Shown here: positions 16,386 to 25,405 of the stretch, in pieces
How the letters are laid out: every line of letters begins with the position of its first letter
Numbering within the stretch: the first letter of the stretch is position 1
NCBI RefSeq assembly: GCF_013410105.1
Contig: NZ_JACCCJ010000002.1
Location: 496,001 to 560,000 of the forward strand
DNA from: Sphingopyxis sp. JAI108
GTDB lineage: Bacteria; Pseudomonadota; Alphaproteobacteria; Sphingomonadales; Sphingomonadaceae
Reading direction: 5' to 3'
Length of the DNA stretch: 64,000 nucleotides
Program-made: the position numbers and the translations under genes
The notes under the pieces: generated by a model
Database searches by the model: none
Told to the model about the DNA's origin: nothing
Seen by the model: only the letters and a program-made list of their open reading frames with translations

Positions 16386-19300
16386 TTATTCCGCCGCGAG
16401 CAGTTCCTCGGCGCCGCCGAGGTCGACCGAGACGAGGCGGCTGACGCCGCGTTCGACCATCGTCACGCCGAACAGGCGATGCATGCGCGCCATCGTGACG
16501 GCATTGTGGGTGACGATCAGGTAGCGGGTGTTGGTTTCGCGCGCCATGCGGTCGAGCAGGTCGCAGAAGCGTTCGATATTCGCGTCGTCGAGCGGCGCAT
16601 CGACTTCGTCGAGGACGCAGATCGGCGCGGGGTTGGTGAGGAACAGGCCGAAGATCAGAGCCACCGCGGTCAGCGCCTGCTCGCCGCCCGAAAGGAGCGT
16701 CAGCGTGCCGAGGCGCTTGCCCGGCGGCTGCGCCATGATTTCGAGGCCGGCTTCGAGCGGGTCGTCCGAGTCGACGAGTTCGAGATGCGCCTGCCCGCCG
16801 TTGAACAGCGTCGTGAAGAGGCGCTGAAAATGCGCGTTCACCGCCTCGAACGCCGCGAGCAGCCGCGCGCGGCCTTCGCGATTGAGACTGCCGATCGAAC
16901 CGCGCAGGCGGTTCACCGCTTGCGTCAGCTCCTCGATTTCGGCGGCACTCTTCTCGCGTTCGGTGTCGAGTTCGACGAGTTCGTCGGCGGCGACGAGATT
17001 GACGGGGCCCAGCCGCTCGCGGTCGGCGATCAGCCGGTCGTGCTGCGCCGATTCGGCGTTGGCGTCGCCGACGCTCGCGCTGTCGAACCCGGCCTTTTGC
17101 GGGAGCAGCGGCGGCGGGCATTCGAAACGCTCGCCCGAGAGGCGGCCCATCTCGATCCGGCGGAGTTCGGCATTTTCGGAGCGGGCGACAGCGCCGGCGC
17201 GGGTTTCGCGCGCGGCGGCGACGCGCTCGCGGATCGCATTCAACGCGGTTTCGGCCTCGCGCAGCGAGGATTCGGCGGCGCGCTCCTGCGCTTCGGCGGC
17301 GGCAACCCTGTCGCGCAGCGCGGCTTGCCGGGTTTCGGCCTCGGCGCGCTGTTCGGCGAGCCTCGCGGGAACGTCGGCGAGCTTGTCGGCTTCGGCGGCG
17401 AGCGCCTCGGCGCGCTTGTCCATCTCGGTCACGCGGCGCGCGGCCTCGCCGGCGCGTGCCTTCCAGCTCTTGATCTCGGCGCTGACGACCGCCTGCCGCT
17501 CGCTGAGGCTCGCGAGCGTGCGTTCGTGCGCCGCCAGCGCGCCCTGCGCCGTGCTGGCGTCCGCACGCGCGCGCTCGGTCACCTGCTCCTCGGCGTCGAG
17601 CGCGGCGCGGGCCAGCCGCTCGTCGGGGAGCGCGGCGAGCGCGGCCTCCTGCGCGGCGAGCGTTTCGGCGGCTTCCCTTGCGGCCTCGGCGATCTCGGCG
17701 AGGCGGCGGTCGAAGAGCGCTGCGGCATCGCGGTGCCGATCGAGCGCGGCCTGCGCCTGGTCGGCGGCGCGCAACGCGGTGCGGCGCGTTTCGTCGGCCT
17801 GCGCGAGCGCCTTGCGCGCGGCGCCAGCGGCCTCGGCCAGTTCGGCGGTCTTCGCGGCGGCGGCGTCGCGGCGGTCGCGAAGTTCCTGCACGCCGAGTTC
17901 GACCTGCGGCCGCTGCGCCGCGAGCGCGTCGAGACGGTTCTGGCGCTGCAGCCGCTCGGTCGCGGTCGCGCCGTCGCCGCGCGTCACGAAGCCGTCCCAG
18001 CGGCGCATCACGCCATCGGTGGTGACGAGGCGCTGGCCCACCGCGAGCGGCTGACCGCCATCGCTTGTCGCCACCGCGACCTGCGCGAGGCGGCGCGCCA
18101 GCGCGGCGGGGGCCTGGACGAATTTGGCAAGCGATTCGGTGCCCGCGGGAAGCGCGGGATCGCCCGTCGCCGCATCGGCGCCGCCCCAGCTGCGCGCGGC
18201 ATCGCGGTCGGTGCCGGCATCGAGGTCGTCGCCGAGCGCGGCGGCGAGCGCGGCTTCATAGCCGGGCGCGACGCGGAGCTGATCGAGGATGCGGCCCGCG
18301 TCGCTGCGCGCGGCGGCGAGCGCGCGTTCGAGCGTCGACGCCTCGCCTTCCAAGGCGGCGAGCGCGGCGCGCGCCTCTGCCAGCGCCGCTTCGATACCCG
18401 CGAGGTCGGCGGCGGTCGCTTCGCGGTCGGCCTCGGCGGCGTGCAGCGCATTTTCCGCGGTCGCGATCGCGGCTTCGGCGGCTTCGGCGGCCTCCGCGCT
18501 GTCGGCGAGCGTCGCGGCGAGTGCGGCGCTGTCGCCAAGCGAGGCGACCTCGGCATCGACGCGCGCCTTGTCCCCGGCGACGCGGCGCACCGCAGCTTCG
18601 GCGCTTTCCACCGCCGAAACGGCGATACGCCGGTCGGCGGCCTCGCTCGCGGCCCTGGCGCGCGCTTGCGCAAGCGCGACCTCGGCATCGCGGAGGCGCG
18701 CCTGCGCGGCAAGGCTGGCTTCGGCGAGCGCGGCCTTGCCTGCGCCGTGCCCGGCGATGTCCTGCGCCAGCGATTTGGTTTCGGTGTCGAGCGCGGTCAG
18801 CGCGGCATGCGCCTCGCGCGCGAGTTCGCCTTCGTGCGCGCGGTCGTCGGCGATGCGCCGCTGCTGCGTCGCCAGATCTTCGAGCCGCTGGAGCGCGGCG
18901 CGTTCCTCGCCCTGCAGCCGCACCTGCGTCGCGGTGGCTTCGGCGAGCGCGTCGCGCTGCGCCTGTGCATCGCTGCGCGCCGCCGCGACGCGGGTGGCGA
19001 CCTCGGTTTGCGCCTTCGATATGGTTTCGAGCTCGTCCTGCGCGGTTTTCACCGCGGCTTCAGCGGCGTCGGCGTCGCGGCGCGCCTGATCGGCGGCGGC
19101 AGCGGCATCGCGCCAGCGCGCGTAGATGAGCCGCCCTTCGGCGATACGGATATCGTCGCTGAGCTTCTTGTATTTCTCCGCCGCGCGCGCCTGCCTGCGC
19201 AGCGCGTTCGCGCGCACCTCCATGTCGGCGACGATTTCGGAGAGGCGGGTGAGATTGGTTTCGGTCGCGCGCAATTTCTGCTCGGCGTCCTTGCGGCGGA

Positions 19301-19829
19301 CGTGCAGCCCGGCGATGCCCGCCGCTTCCTCGAGCATCGCGCGGCGGTCGGTCGGCTTGGCGGCGATGACGTTGGCGATCTTGCCCTGGCTGACGAGCGC
19401 GGGGCTGTGCGCGCCGGTCGCGGCGTCGGCAAAGATCAGCGCGACATCCTTGGCGCGCACGTCGCGGCCGTTGGCGCGATAGGCGCTGCCCGCGCCGCGT
19501 TCGATACGGCGGATGACCTCGAGATCGTCGCCGTCGCCGCCATCGGACAGCCCGGCGACGAGCGCGCCTTCGGTGTCGCAATGGAGCGCGACCTCGGCAA
19601 AGTCGCGCGCCGGGCGCGACGAGGTGCCGGCGAAGATGACATCCTCCATCCCGCCGCCGCGCATCGATTTGGGCGAGGATTCGCCCATCACCCAGCGGAT
19701 CGCTTCGAGCAGGTTCGACTTGCCGCAGCCATTGGGGCCGACGACGCCGGTCAGCCCGGGCTCGATGCGCAGTTCGGTGGGTTCGACGAAGCTTTTGAAT
19801 CCGGTGAGGCGCAGCCGCTTTATCTGCAC
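16386..19829 (-). CDS. smc: Chromosome segregation protein SMC
   Basis: Large ATPase of 1147 residues that compacts and organises the chromosome. The N-terminal Walker A is GPNGCGKS (31-38). Long Ala/Glu/Arg-rich coiled coils flank a hinge near residues 520-640. The C-terminal head holds the signature LLSGGEQALTAVALIFGLFL and Walker B (CVLDEVDAPLDD). The start is GTG at 19829 (MQIKRLRLTGFKSF). It lies downstream of two DsbA-fold genes on the same strand, with a hairpin in the gap. On the opposite strand there is a 1171-residue open frame, an artefact of codon bias. Confidence 0.98.
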   Translation of the reverse strand: MQIKRLRLTGFKSFVEPTELRIEPGLTGVVGPNGCGKSNLLEAIRWVMGESSPKSMRGGGMEDVIFAGTSSRPARDFAEVALHCDTEGALVAGLSDGGDGDDLEVIRRIERGAGSAYRANGRDVRAKDVALIFADAATGAHSPALVSQGKIANVIAAKPTDRRAMLEEAAGIAGLHVRRKDAEQKLRATETNLTRLSEIVADMEVRANALRRQARAAEKYKKLSDDIRIAEGRLIYARWRDAAAAADQARRDADAAEAAVKTAQDELETISKAQTEVATRVAAARSDAQAQRDALAEATATQVRLQGEERAALQRLEDLATQQRRIADDRAHEGELAREAHAALTALDTETKSLAQDIAGHGAGKAALAEASLAAQARLRDAEVALAQARARAASEAADRRIAVSAVESAEAAVRRVAGDKARVDAEVASLGDSAALAATLADSAEAAEAAEAAIATAENALHAAEADREATAADLAGIEAALAEARAALAALEGEASTLERALAAARSDAGRILDQLRVAPGYEAALAAALGDDLDAGTDRDAARSWGGADAATGDPALPAGTESLAKFVQAPAALARRLAQVAVATSDGGQPLAVGQRLVTTDGVMRRWDGFVTRGDGATATERLQRQNRLDALAAQRPQVELGVQELRDRRDAAAAKTAELAEAAGAARKALAQADETRRTALRAADQAQAALDRHRDAAALFDRRLAEIAEAAREAAETLAAQEAALAALPDERLARAALDAEEQVTERARADASTAQGALAAHERTLASLSERQAVVSAEIKSWKARAGEAARRVTEMDKRAEALAAEADKLADVPARLAEQRAEAETRQAALRDRVAAAEAQERAAESSLREAETALNAIRERVAAARETRAGAVARSENAELRRIEMGRLSGERFECPPPLLPQKAGFDSASVGDANAESAQHDRLIADRERLGPVNLVAADELVELDTEREKSAAEIEELTQAVNRLRGSIGSLNREGRARLLAAFEAVNAHFQRLFTTLFNGGQAHLELVDSDDPLEAGLEIMAQPPGKRLGTLTLLSGGEQALTAVALIFGLFLTNPAPICVLDEVDAPLDDANIERFCDLLDRMARETNTRYLIVTHNAVTMARMHRLFGVTMVERGVSRLVSVDLGGAEELLAAE

Positions 19830-19935
19830 GGGAGAAACCCGCGCAGTCTATCGAATCGGAGCTGGTGCAACCTTGGTGTCACATATCCCCCATGCAGCCG
19901 TCATGCCGTGCGGCACGGGGAGTCGCAAGGGGGTA

Positions 19936-19977
19936 GGAACACCGTCGCCCCCGCCTTCGCGGGGACGACGGTGTTCC
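19936..19977. repeat. Hairpin-forming inverted repeat between dsbA-like lipoprotein and smc
   Basis: 19-bp arms (19936-19954 and 19959-19977) pair with one mismatch around a CTTC loop. The arms begin GGAACACCGTCG. It lies just past the stop codon of the thioredoxin-fold lipoprotein gene, upstream of smc, and could end or attenuate that transcript. No T-tract follows. Confidence 0.7.
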
Positions 19978-19990
19978 GTATGACGACGCC

Positions 19991-20731
19991 TTAGCGCGCG
20001 CCCATCGTGCGCAGGCGGTCGCGCAGCGGGCCCCAGGCGGCGATGCCTTCGGCGACCTGGCCGTTGATGACGAAGGTCGGCGTGCCGGTGATCTGATATT
20101 TCTCGACGCCCGCGTTGGTGCCCTTTTCGATCGCCTCGACATTTTCGACCTTGGCGAGGCACTGCTGGATCGTGGCGGCGGGGACGCCGCGCTGCTGGTA
20201 GAATTGGTCGATGCCCCAGCCCTTGGCGAGCGCGGTGAAGCGCTGCTCCGGCGGCAGCTTCATCGCTTCCTCGATCCCCGGCTGCGGCTTTGACGCGCCG
20301 GCGATGAAGGCCTCATGCTCGATGAAGGTCGCGTCGGCGAGCGGGAAGAAGCGGTCGGGGCCGGTGCATTTGACGATCGCGCCGGCGATCGCATCGACCG
20401 GGTGGAGCATGAACGGCGTCAGCTTGTACGATACGCGGCCGGTGTCGACGAAATCGCGCTTCAGCTCCTCGTGCGAATCCTGCGTGAATTTCGCGCAGTG
20501 GCCGCAGGTGAAAGCGCCGAATTCCTCGATCTTGATCGGGGCATCGGGGTTCCCCATGACCATGCCGTCGCCGTCGACGCTGACGACCTGCGACCAGCTC
20601 TTGCCGGCGGGCGGCGCGACCTTCGCGACAACCTCCTGCTCCTTGGCGGGGTCATCGGCGCCGCCGCCGCAGCCGGCGAGCGCGAGCGCGCCGAGCGAGG
20701 ACAGGAGGGCGATACGAAGCGATGCGTTCAT
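19991..20731 (-). CDS. DsbA-family thiol oxidoreductase, lipoprotein form
   Basis: A 246-residue periplasmic thioredoxin-fold protein. The start at 20731 (MNASLRIALLSSLGALALAGC) gives a lipobox, with the lipid-modified Cys at residue 21. The redox motif is CGHC (76-79). The cis-Pro loop appears in ITGTPTFVINGQVAEG. Family members make or shuffle disulfides in exported proteins. The ORF continues upstream to 20842, but the lipobox decides the start. A second DsbA-fold gene lies directly upstream. Confidence 0.92.
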   Translation of the reverse strand: MNASLRIALLSSLGALALAGCGGGADDPAKEQEVVAKVAPPAGKSWSQVVSVDGDGMVMGNPDAPIKIEEFGAFTCGHCAKFTQDSHEELKRDFVDTGRVSYKLTPFMLHPVDAIAGAIVKCTGPDRFFPLADATFIEHEAFIAGASKPQPGIEEAMKLPPEQRFTALAKGWGIDQFYQQRGVPAATIQQCLAKVENVEAIEKGTNAGVEKYQITGTPTFVINGQVAEGIAAWGPLRDRLRTMGAR

Positions 20732-20768
20732 CTTTTTCTTTCTCCACGAAAACGGGTTTGCGCAGCTT

Positions 20769-21485
20769 TTAAGAGGCCTTGAGCGCGAGGTCGAGTTTCG
20801 ATTTGAGCGCCGGCCAGGCGGTGACGTCGGCGTTGCGGCCATTGACGAAGAAGCTCGGCGTGCCCTCGACCCGGTCGGCGTTGAGCCCGATGTTGGTCAT
20901 GCCGGTGAGTTCGGCCTGCGCGACCTCGCTGTCCAGCGCGGCGTCGAGCTGCGCCTGCGTATAGCCGCGCGCGCGCATCAGCGCGGCGAGGCCGGTGCCC
21001 GCGGCGATCTTGCGCGCGCGCTCGGCCGTGGGGCCTTCGAGCCAGCTCTTTTTCTGCGCCTCGGTGGCTTTCTGGACCTTGGCGATGGTCGCGGGGAAAG
21101 CGGCGAAGATCGCCTGATGATTGCCGGCGAAAGCTTTCGCACCGCCGACGCGCGCAAGCAGCGCCGCGGTCATGTCGACGGGGTCGCGGACGAGGTTGCG
21201 ATATTCGAACAGCACCAGCCCGCGGTCGATATATTGGGTCTTGAGCGGAAGCGTGCCCGCCTTCGCGAAATCGGCGCAGATGTGGCAGGTATAGCTGAAA
21301 TATTCGACGAGGCGGACCTTGGCGGCGGGATTGCCGGCGAGAAAGGCGCCGATCGGGGTGGTCGACACGGTCTGCGACCATGCGGCAGCTTTGGCGGGCG
21401 CCGCCGCGATCAGGCCGAGCGCAGCGCCCGAGAGCGCCAGCACCGCCGTCCGGCGGTCGAGAAGCGGGTCGTCAAAAGCGGACAT
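20769..21485 (-). CDS. DsbA-family thiol oxidoreductase with CHIC motif
   Basis: A 238-residue exported protein. An N-terminal RR-led hydrophobic segment (about 11-34, DRRTAVLALSGAALGLIAAA) looks like a signal peptide, possibly Tat. The redox motif is CHIC (67-70), preceded by the EYFSYT strand. The cis-Pro loop is GTPSFFVNGRNADV. It is 37 nt upstream of the lipoprotein homologue and probably a duplication-derived partner. The different CXXC dipeptides (HI here, GH in the neighbour) imply different redox potentials; roles are inferred. Confidence 0.92.
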   Translation of the reverse strand: MSAFDDPLLDRRTAVLALSGAALGLIAAAPAKAAAWSQTVSTTPIGAFLAGNPAAKVRLVEYFSYTCHICADFAKAGTLPLKTQYIDRGLVLFEYRNLVRDPVDMTAALLARVGGAKAFAGNHQAIFAAFPATIAKVQKATEAQKKSWLEGPTAERARKIAAGTGLAALMRARGYTQAQLDAALDSEVAQAELTGMTNIGLNADRVEGTPSFFVNGRNADVTAWPALKSKLDLALKAS

Positions 21486-21494
21486 CCGTCGTTC

Positions 21495-22079
21495 CTAACT
21501 GATCCGGGGAAGCTTGGGCGGTGTCGCCAGCCCTGCCGCCATGCGTTCGAGCACGGTGCGCAGTTCCGGGTCGCCGATGTCGCGCAGGCTGTCCCCCAGT
21601 TCGGCGGGTACGGGTTTCAGCATTGCCGGCGGCTGAACGGGCGCAGCGGGGGTGACCTGCCCGTGCGTCATGCGAACACTGGCGATCGCGGCATAGCCGA
21701 AGAAGCGGTTGACCGCGGCGACGATGTCGGGCGCGACATGCTGGAGCATCGGTGCGTGCGCGCCGCTGATCGTGAGGTGCAGCGTGCCGCCCGCTTTCTG
21801 CCCTGCCGGAAAGCGGATCATCGCGGGCTGGGTGACGTCGGCGAGCCGATCCCCGACGATCTCGCGCCAGCGGCTGACCACCGACGACTGGACGAAACCG
21901 AATTTGCGAAAGGCGGTGCGGCCGATTTCGGGGACGAGGTCGGAGATCGCACGCGCCTCGCCGCCGCGCGGGCGCTCATAGGGGCGCGCCGCCGCCTTGG
22001 TGGTTTTCGCGCCGCCTTTCGTTCCCGCTTTCGCCCGCACCTTTTTGGCGGGCGTGCCGTCTTCGGTGCCTTTCGTCAT
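21495..22079 (-). CDS. DUF721 / DciA-like protein
   Basis: A 194-residue basic protein with a Lys/Ala-rich start and a central DUF721 domain (SVVSRWREIVGDRLADVTQP, then LHLTISGAHAPMLQHVAPDI). The DciA family loads the replicative helicase DnaB in bacteria without DnaC. The start could be ATG 22079 (MTKGTEDG) or ATG 22091. The mutY start codon on the other strand lies only about 26 nt away. It is upstream of the two DsbA-fold genes on the same strand. Confidence 0.85.
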   Translation of the reverse strand: MTKGTEDGTPAKKVRAKAGTKGGAKTTKAAARPYERPRGGEARAISDLVPEIGRTAFRKFGFVQSSVVSRWREIVGDRLADVTQPAMIRFPAGQKAGGTLHLTISGAHAPMLQHVAPDIVAAVNRFFGYAAIASVRMTHGQVTPAAPVQPPAMLKPVPAELGDSLRDIGDPELRTVLERMAAGLATPPKLPRIS

Positions 22080-22105
22080 GCAGGGCGCCATGCCATAGGC
22101 GGGGG

Positions 22106-23146
22106 GTGAGCGTCCAGACTTCCGCTATCGTCGATGATTTCGCGCGCCGCCTGCTCGGATGGTATGACCGCTCCGCGCGGGTGCTGCCGTGGCGGATCGC
22201 GCCGAACAGCGGCGGGGTCCCCGACCCCTATCGCATCTGGCTGGCCGAAGTCATGCTTCAGCAGACGACCGTCGCTGCGGTAACGGGCTATTTCGCGCGC
22301 TTCACGGCGCGCTGGCCGACCGTCGCCGACCTCGCCGCGGCGGACGATGCCGACGTCATGGCAGCGTGGGCGGGGCTCGGCTATTATGCGCGCGCCCGCA
22401 ACCTGCTCGCCTGCGCGCGCGCCGTGGTCGCGGATCATGGGGGGCGTTTTCCCGACAGCGAGGCAGGGCTGCGCGCGCTGCCGGGGGTCGGCGATTATAC
22501 CGCCGCGGCGGTCGCGGCGATCGCCTTCGGACGCGCGGCGGTGGTCGTCGATGCGAATATCGAGCGTGTGATTGCGCGCCACCGCCTGATCGAGACGCCG
22601 CTGCCGACGGCCAAGCGCGAGATTCGCGCGGCGCTGGCGCCGCTGGTTCCCGCGGACCGGTCGGGCGATTTCGCGCAGGCGCTGATGGACCTTGGCGCAG
22701 GCGTCTGCACACCGCGTAGTCCGGCCTGCGCGATCTGCCCGGTGACGGCCGACTGCCGCGCGCGCGGTCGCCCCGACATCGAGCGCCTGCCCGTCAAGCC
22801 GCCGAAAAAGGCGAAGCCGCATCGGCACGGGGTCGCCTGGTGGATCGAGCGCGACGGCGCGATCTGGCTCACGCGGCGGCCCGACAAGGGGATGCTCGGC
22901 GGGATGCGTGCGCTGCCCGGCGGCGAGTGGACCGACGCGCGCGCCGCCGAGTCGGGAATCGTCAGCGTCGATCATGGCTTCACCCATTTCGACCTGACGC
23001 TGACATTGGTGCGCCGCGAAGCACCACCGCAAGCCGGCGATGCCGCAGCGGAAGGCATGTGGTGGCCGATCGCGGACCTTGACGCCGCAGGGCTGCCGAC
23101 GCTCTATCGCAAGCTGACCGACAAGATGCTGGAGAGAGATATATGA
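22106..23146 (+). CDS. mutY: A/G-specific adenine glycosylase
   Basis: DNA repair glycosylase that removes A mispaired with 8-oxoguanine. It is 346 residues from GTG 22106. The catalytic Glu48 (AEVMLQQT) and Asp149 (VVDANIERV) fall in place, with the helix-hairpin-helix LPGVGDYTAAAV at 125-136. The 4Fe-4S cluster Cys are 201, 208, 211 and 217. A C-terminal NUDIX-like 8-oxoG sensing domain follows (HGVAWWIERDGAIWLTRRPD). It overlaps the next gene by ATGA. Confidence 0.97.
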   Translation: MSVQTSAIVDDFARRLLGWYDRSARVLPWRIAPNSGGVPDPYRIWLAEVMLQQTTVAAVTGYFARFTARWPTVADLAAADDADVMAAWAGLGYYARARNLLACARAVVADHGGRFPDSEAGLRALPGVGDYTAAAVAAIAFGRAAVVVDANIERVIARHRLIETPLPTAKREIRAALAPLVPADRSGDFAQALMDLGAGVCTPRSPACAICPVTADCRARGRPDIERLPVKPPKKAKPHRHGVAWWIERDGAIWLTRRPDKGMLGGMRALPGGEWTDARAAESGIVSVDHGFTHFDLTLTLVRREAPPQAGDAAAEGMWWPIADLDAAGLPTLYRKLTDKMLERDI

Positions 23147-24441
23147 CCATGATGGTATCGCGCCGCGCGTTGATGGGCGGGATCGCGCTGGCGGGTGCGG
23201 GCGCGCTGCTGCCGCGCGCCGCGCTCGCGTGGCGCGCCGAAGGCGCGGCGCTCTATCCCGCGACCAGCGCTTTCGTCAAAGGCTTCGTCGATCGCCGCGA
23301 ACTTGCGGGCACGCTCGCCGCGATCGGCAAGGGACAGGCGGCGCCCGTCTTCATCGGCGCGGGGGTGCAATCGAACGATTCATCGACGCCGGTCGGTCCC
23401 GATACATTATGGCGCCTCTATTCGATGACCAAGCCGGTCACCGGAATCGCGGCGATGCTGCTGATCGAGGATGGCAAGATGACGCTCGATCAGCCGATCG
23501 CCGATTTCCTGCCTGCTTTCGCCAATATGAAGGTGCAGAACACGCCCGACGGGTCGATCACGGACGTCCGCCCGGCGAGGGGCCCGATCACGGTGCGCCA
23601 GCTGCTGACCCACACCGCGGGGCTTGGCTACAACATCATCCAGAAGGGGCCGATCAAAAAAGCCTATGACGATGCGGGCATCGTCGGCGGGCAGGCCAGC
23701 CGCCTGCCGATCCCCGGCTTCGCGCCGGTCGATCCCGCGCCGAGCCTTGCCGCCATGGCCGACCGGCTGGCGGCGCTGCCGCTCGTCTATGAGCCCGGAA
23801 CCAAATGGAGCTATTCGATCAGCCTCGACCTGATGGGGCGGCTGATCGAGGTCGTGTCGGGGCAGGCTTTCGACGCGTTCCTGAAGGCGCGGCTGTTCGA
23901 CCCGCTCGGCATGGCGAGCACCGGATTCATGGTAGAGCCCGGGGACGTCGGGCGCTTCACGAGCAATTATGCGCCGTTCGGCGGCGCGCTCATTCCCTTC
24001 GACCCAGCGGCGAGTTCGATCTATCTCGACCCGCCGCCCTATCCGTTCGGCGGCGGCGGGCTGGTGTCGAGCGCGCGCGATTACGACCGCTTCCTCGCGA
24101 TGCTGCTGGGTGAAGGCCAAATCGGGGGCGCCACAGACGGCGTGCGCGTGATGAAGCCCGAAACCGCGCGGCTCGCGATGTCGAACCTGATCGCCGACAG
24201 CGTCGACCGCAAGGGCAGTTTCATCGACGGGCAGGGTTTCGGGGCGGGCGGGCGCGTGTCGCTCCCGACCTCTCCCGGCGGTGAAGGGATTTTCGGCTGG
24301 GCGGGCGCCGCGGGGACGATCGGCTTCGTCCATCGCAAGCTCGGTTATCGCGCCGCGGGCTATACGCAGATCATGCCGCCCGAATCGGTGCCTTTCCAGG
24401 GCAAGTTCGGCGAGACCTTCTTCAAGGATGTGGCGAGCTGA
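23143..24441 (+). CDS. Serine hydrolase, beta-lactamase/class C family
   Basis: A 432-residue exported serine hydrolase. The N-terminus has a twin-arginine-like signal (SRRALMGGIALAGAGALLPRA). The catalytic SxxK is SMTK (94-97) with the usual W-R-L-Y lead. A YSI segment near residue 220 fits the second (YxN-like) motif position. Family members include esterases, DD-peptidases and beta-lactamases; substrate is not evident. The start overlaps the mutY stop and its own stop overlaps the nudC start, so the three are probably co-translated. Confidence 0.9.
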   Translation: MTMMVSRRALMGGIALAGAGALLPRAALAWRAEGAALYPATSAFVKGFVDRRELAGTLAAIGKGQAAPVFIGAGVQSNDSSTPVGPDTLWRLYSMTKPVTGIAAMLLIEDGKMTLDQPIADFLPAFANMKVQNTPDGSITDVRPARGPITVRQLLTHTAGLGYNIIQKGPIKKAYDDAGIVGGQASRLPIPGFAPVDPAPSLAAMADRLAALPLVYEPGTKWSYSISLDLMGRLIEVVSGQAFDAFLKARLFDPLGMASTGFMVEPGDVGRFTSNYAPFGGALIPFDPAASSIYLDPPPYPFGGGGLVSSARDYDRFLAMLLGEGQIGGATDGVRVMKPETARLAMSNLIADSVDRKGSFIDGQGFGAGGRVSLPTSPGGEGIFGWAGAAGTIGFVHRKLGYRAAGYTQIMPPESVPFQGKFGETFFKDVAS

Positions 24442-25313
24442 TGCCCTTGCCGCTCGGTTTTACCGGCGCGCGTCTCGATCGCGCCGACCAGATGCGCACC
24501 AATGCGGGGGCCTTTGCCGCCGCGACGGCCGACCCGCGCGCGACCTGCCTGACGCTCGACGGGATCGATTTCGTGCCGGGGACAGGCGGCGGGTTGCTGT
24601 GGGAGCCGCTCGATCCCGCCGACGATCGCGCGCTGATGCTGCTCGGCATCGACGATGCGGGTGCGCCGCGTTTCGTGCGCGAGGCCGCGGCGGGCACGCG
24701 GGTAGACGCGCGCTCGCGCACCGTGATGCGGCGGCTGCCCTTGCTGTCGGCGGAGGAGGCGGCGCTGTATGGCGGCGCCCGCAGCCTCGTCGACTGGCAT
24801 GCGCGCCATCGTTTCTGCGCGGTGTGCGGATCGCCGACCGACCTGTTTCGCGGCGGCTGGGGGCGGCGCTGCGGCAGCTGCAACGCCGAACATTTCCCGC
24901 GCGTCGACCCGGTCGTGATCATGCTCGCCGAGTTCGAGGGCCGCGTTCTCGTCGGGCGGCAGGGTGGTTTTCCGCCGGGCTTCTTCTCGGCGCTCGCGGG
25001 CTTCGTCGAGCCCGGCGAATCGCTGGAGGAAGCGGTGGCGCGCGAATTGTTCGAGGAAGCGGGCATCCATGTCACCGACGTTTCTTATGTGGCGAGCCAG
25101 CCCTGGCCCTTCCCCTCATCGCTGATGATCGGCTGCCGGGCGGTCGCGAAGGATCCCGCGCTGACGCTCGACACGACCGAGATCGAGGCGGCGATGTGGG
25201 TCGACCGCGCCGAGGTGCGCGCGGCGCTGGCGGGCGAGATGGGCGCAAGCTTCCTCGCGCCGCCGTCGCTGGCGATCGCGCGCTATCTGCTGGAGGATTG
25301 GGCGGAGTTGTAG
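24441..25313 (+). CDS. nudC: NAD(+) diphosphatase / NADH pyrophosphatase (NudC-type)
   Basis: Nudix hydrolase of 290 residues that cleaves NAD(H) and removes NAD caps from RNA in E. coli. A zinc finger is formed by Cys126, 129, 144 and 147. The Nudix box spans residues 187-208, beginning GFVEPGESLEEAV. The NADH-specific SQPWPFPSSLM motif follows at 219-229. The ATG at 24441 overlaps the preceding stop by one base. It forms an operon with mutY and the hydrolase, joining two housecleaning functions. Confidence 0.96.
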   Translation: MPLPLGFTGARLDRADQMRTNAGAFAAATADPRATCLTLDGIDFVPGTGGGLLWEPLDPADDRALMLLGIDDAGAPRFVREAAAGTRVDARSRTVMRRLPLLSAEEAALYGGARSLVDWHARHRFCAVCGSPTDLFRGGWGRRCGSCNAEHFPRVDPVVIMLAEFEGRVLVGRQGGFPPGFFSALAGFVEPGESLEEAVARELFEEAGIHVTDVSYVASQPWPFPSSLMIGCRAVAKDPALTLDTTEIEAAMWVDRAEVRAALAGEMGASFLAPPSLAIARYLLEDWAEL

Positions 25314-25405
25314 GTAAGCGGTCTGGTGTCCGTTTTGGGGTGGAAAGCGGACCAGATGGCTTATCGCTTTTGATAGAGCTCGACCGCCTGCTTCACGAGC
25401 AGTTC

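Noticed and set aside
16479-19994. A 1171-residue open frame on the plus strand opposite smc
   Set aside because: The smc frame on the minus strand has all family motifs. The opposite frame is low-complexity Arg/Gly/Ala, an artefact of GC-rich codon bias.
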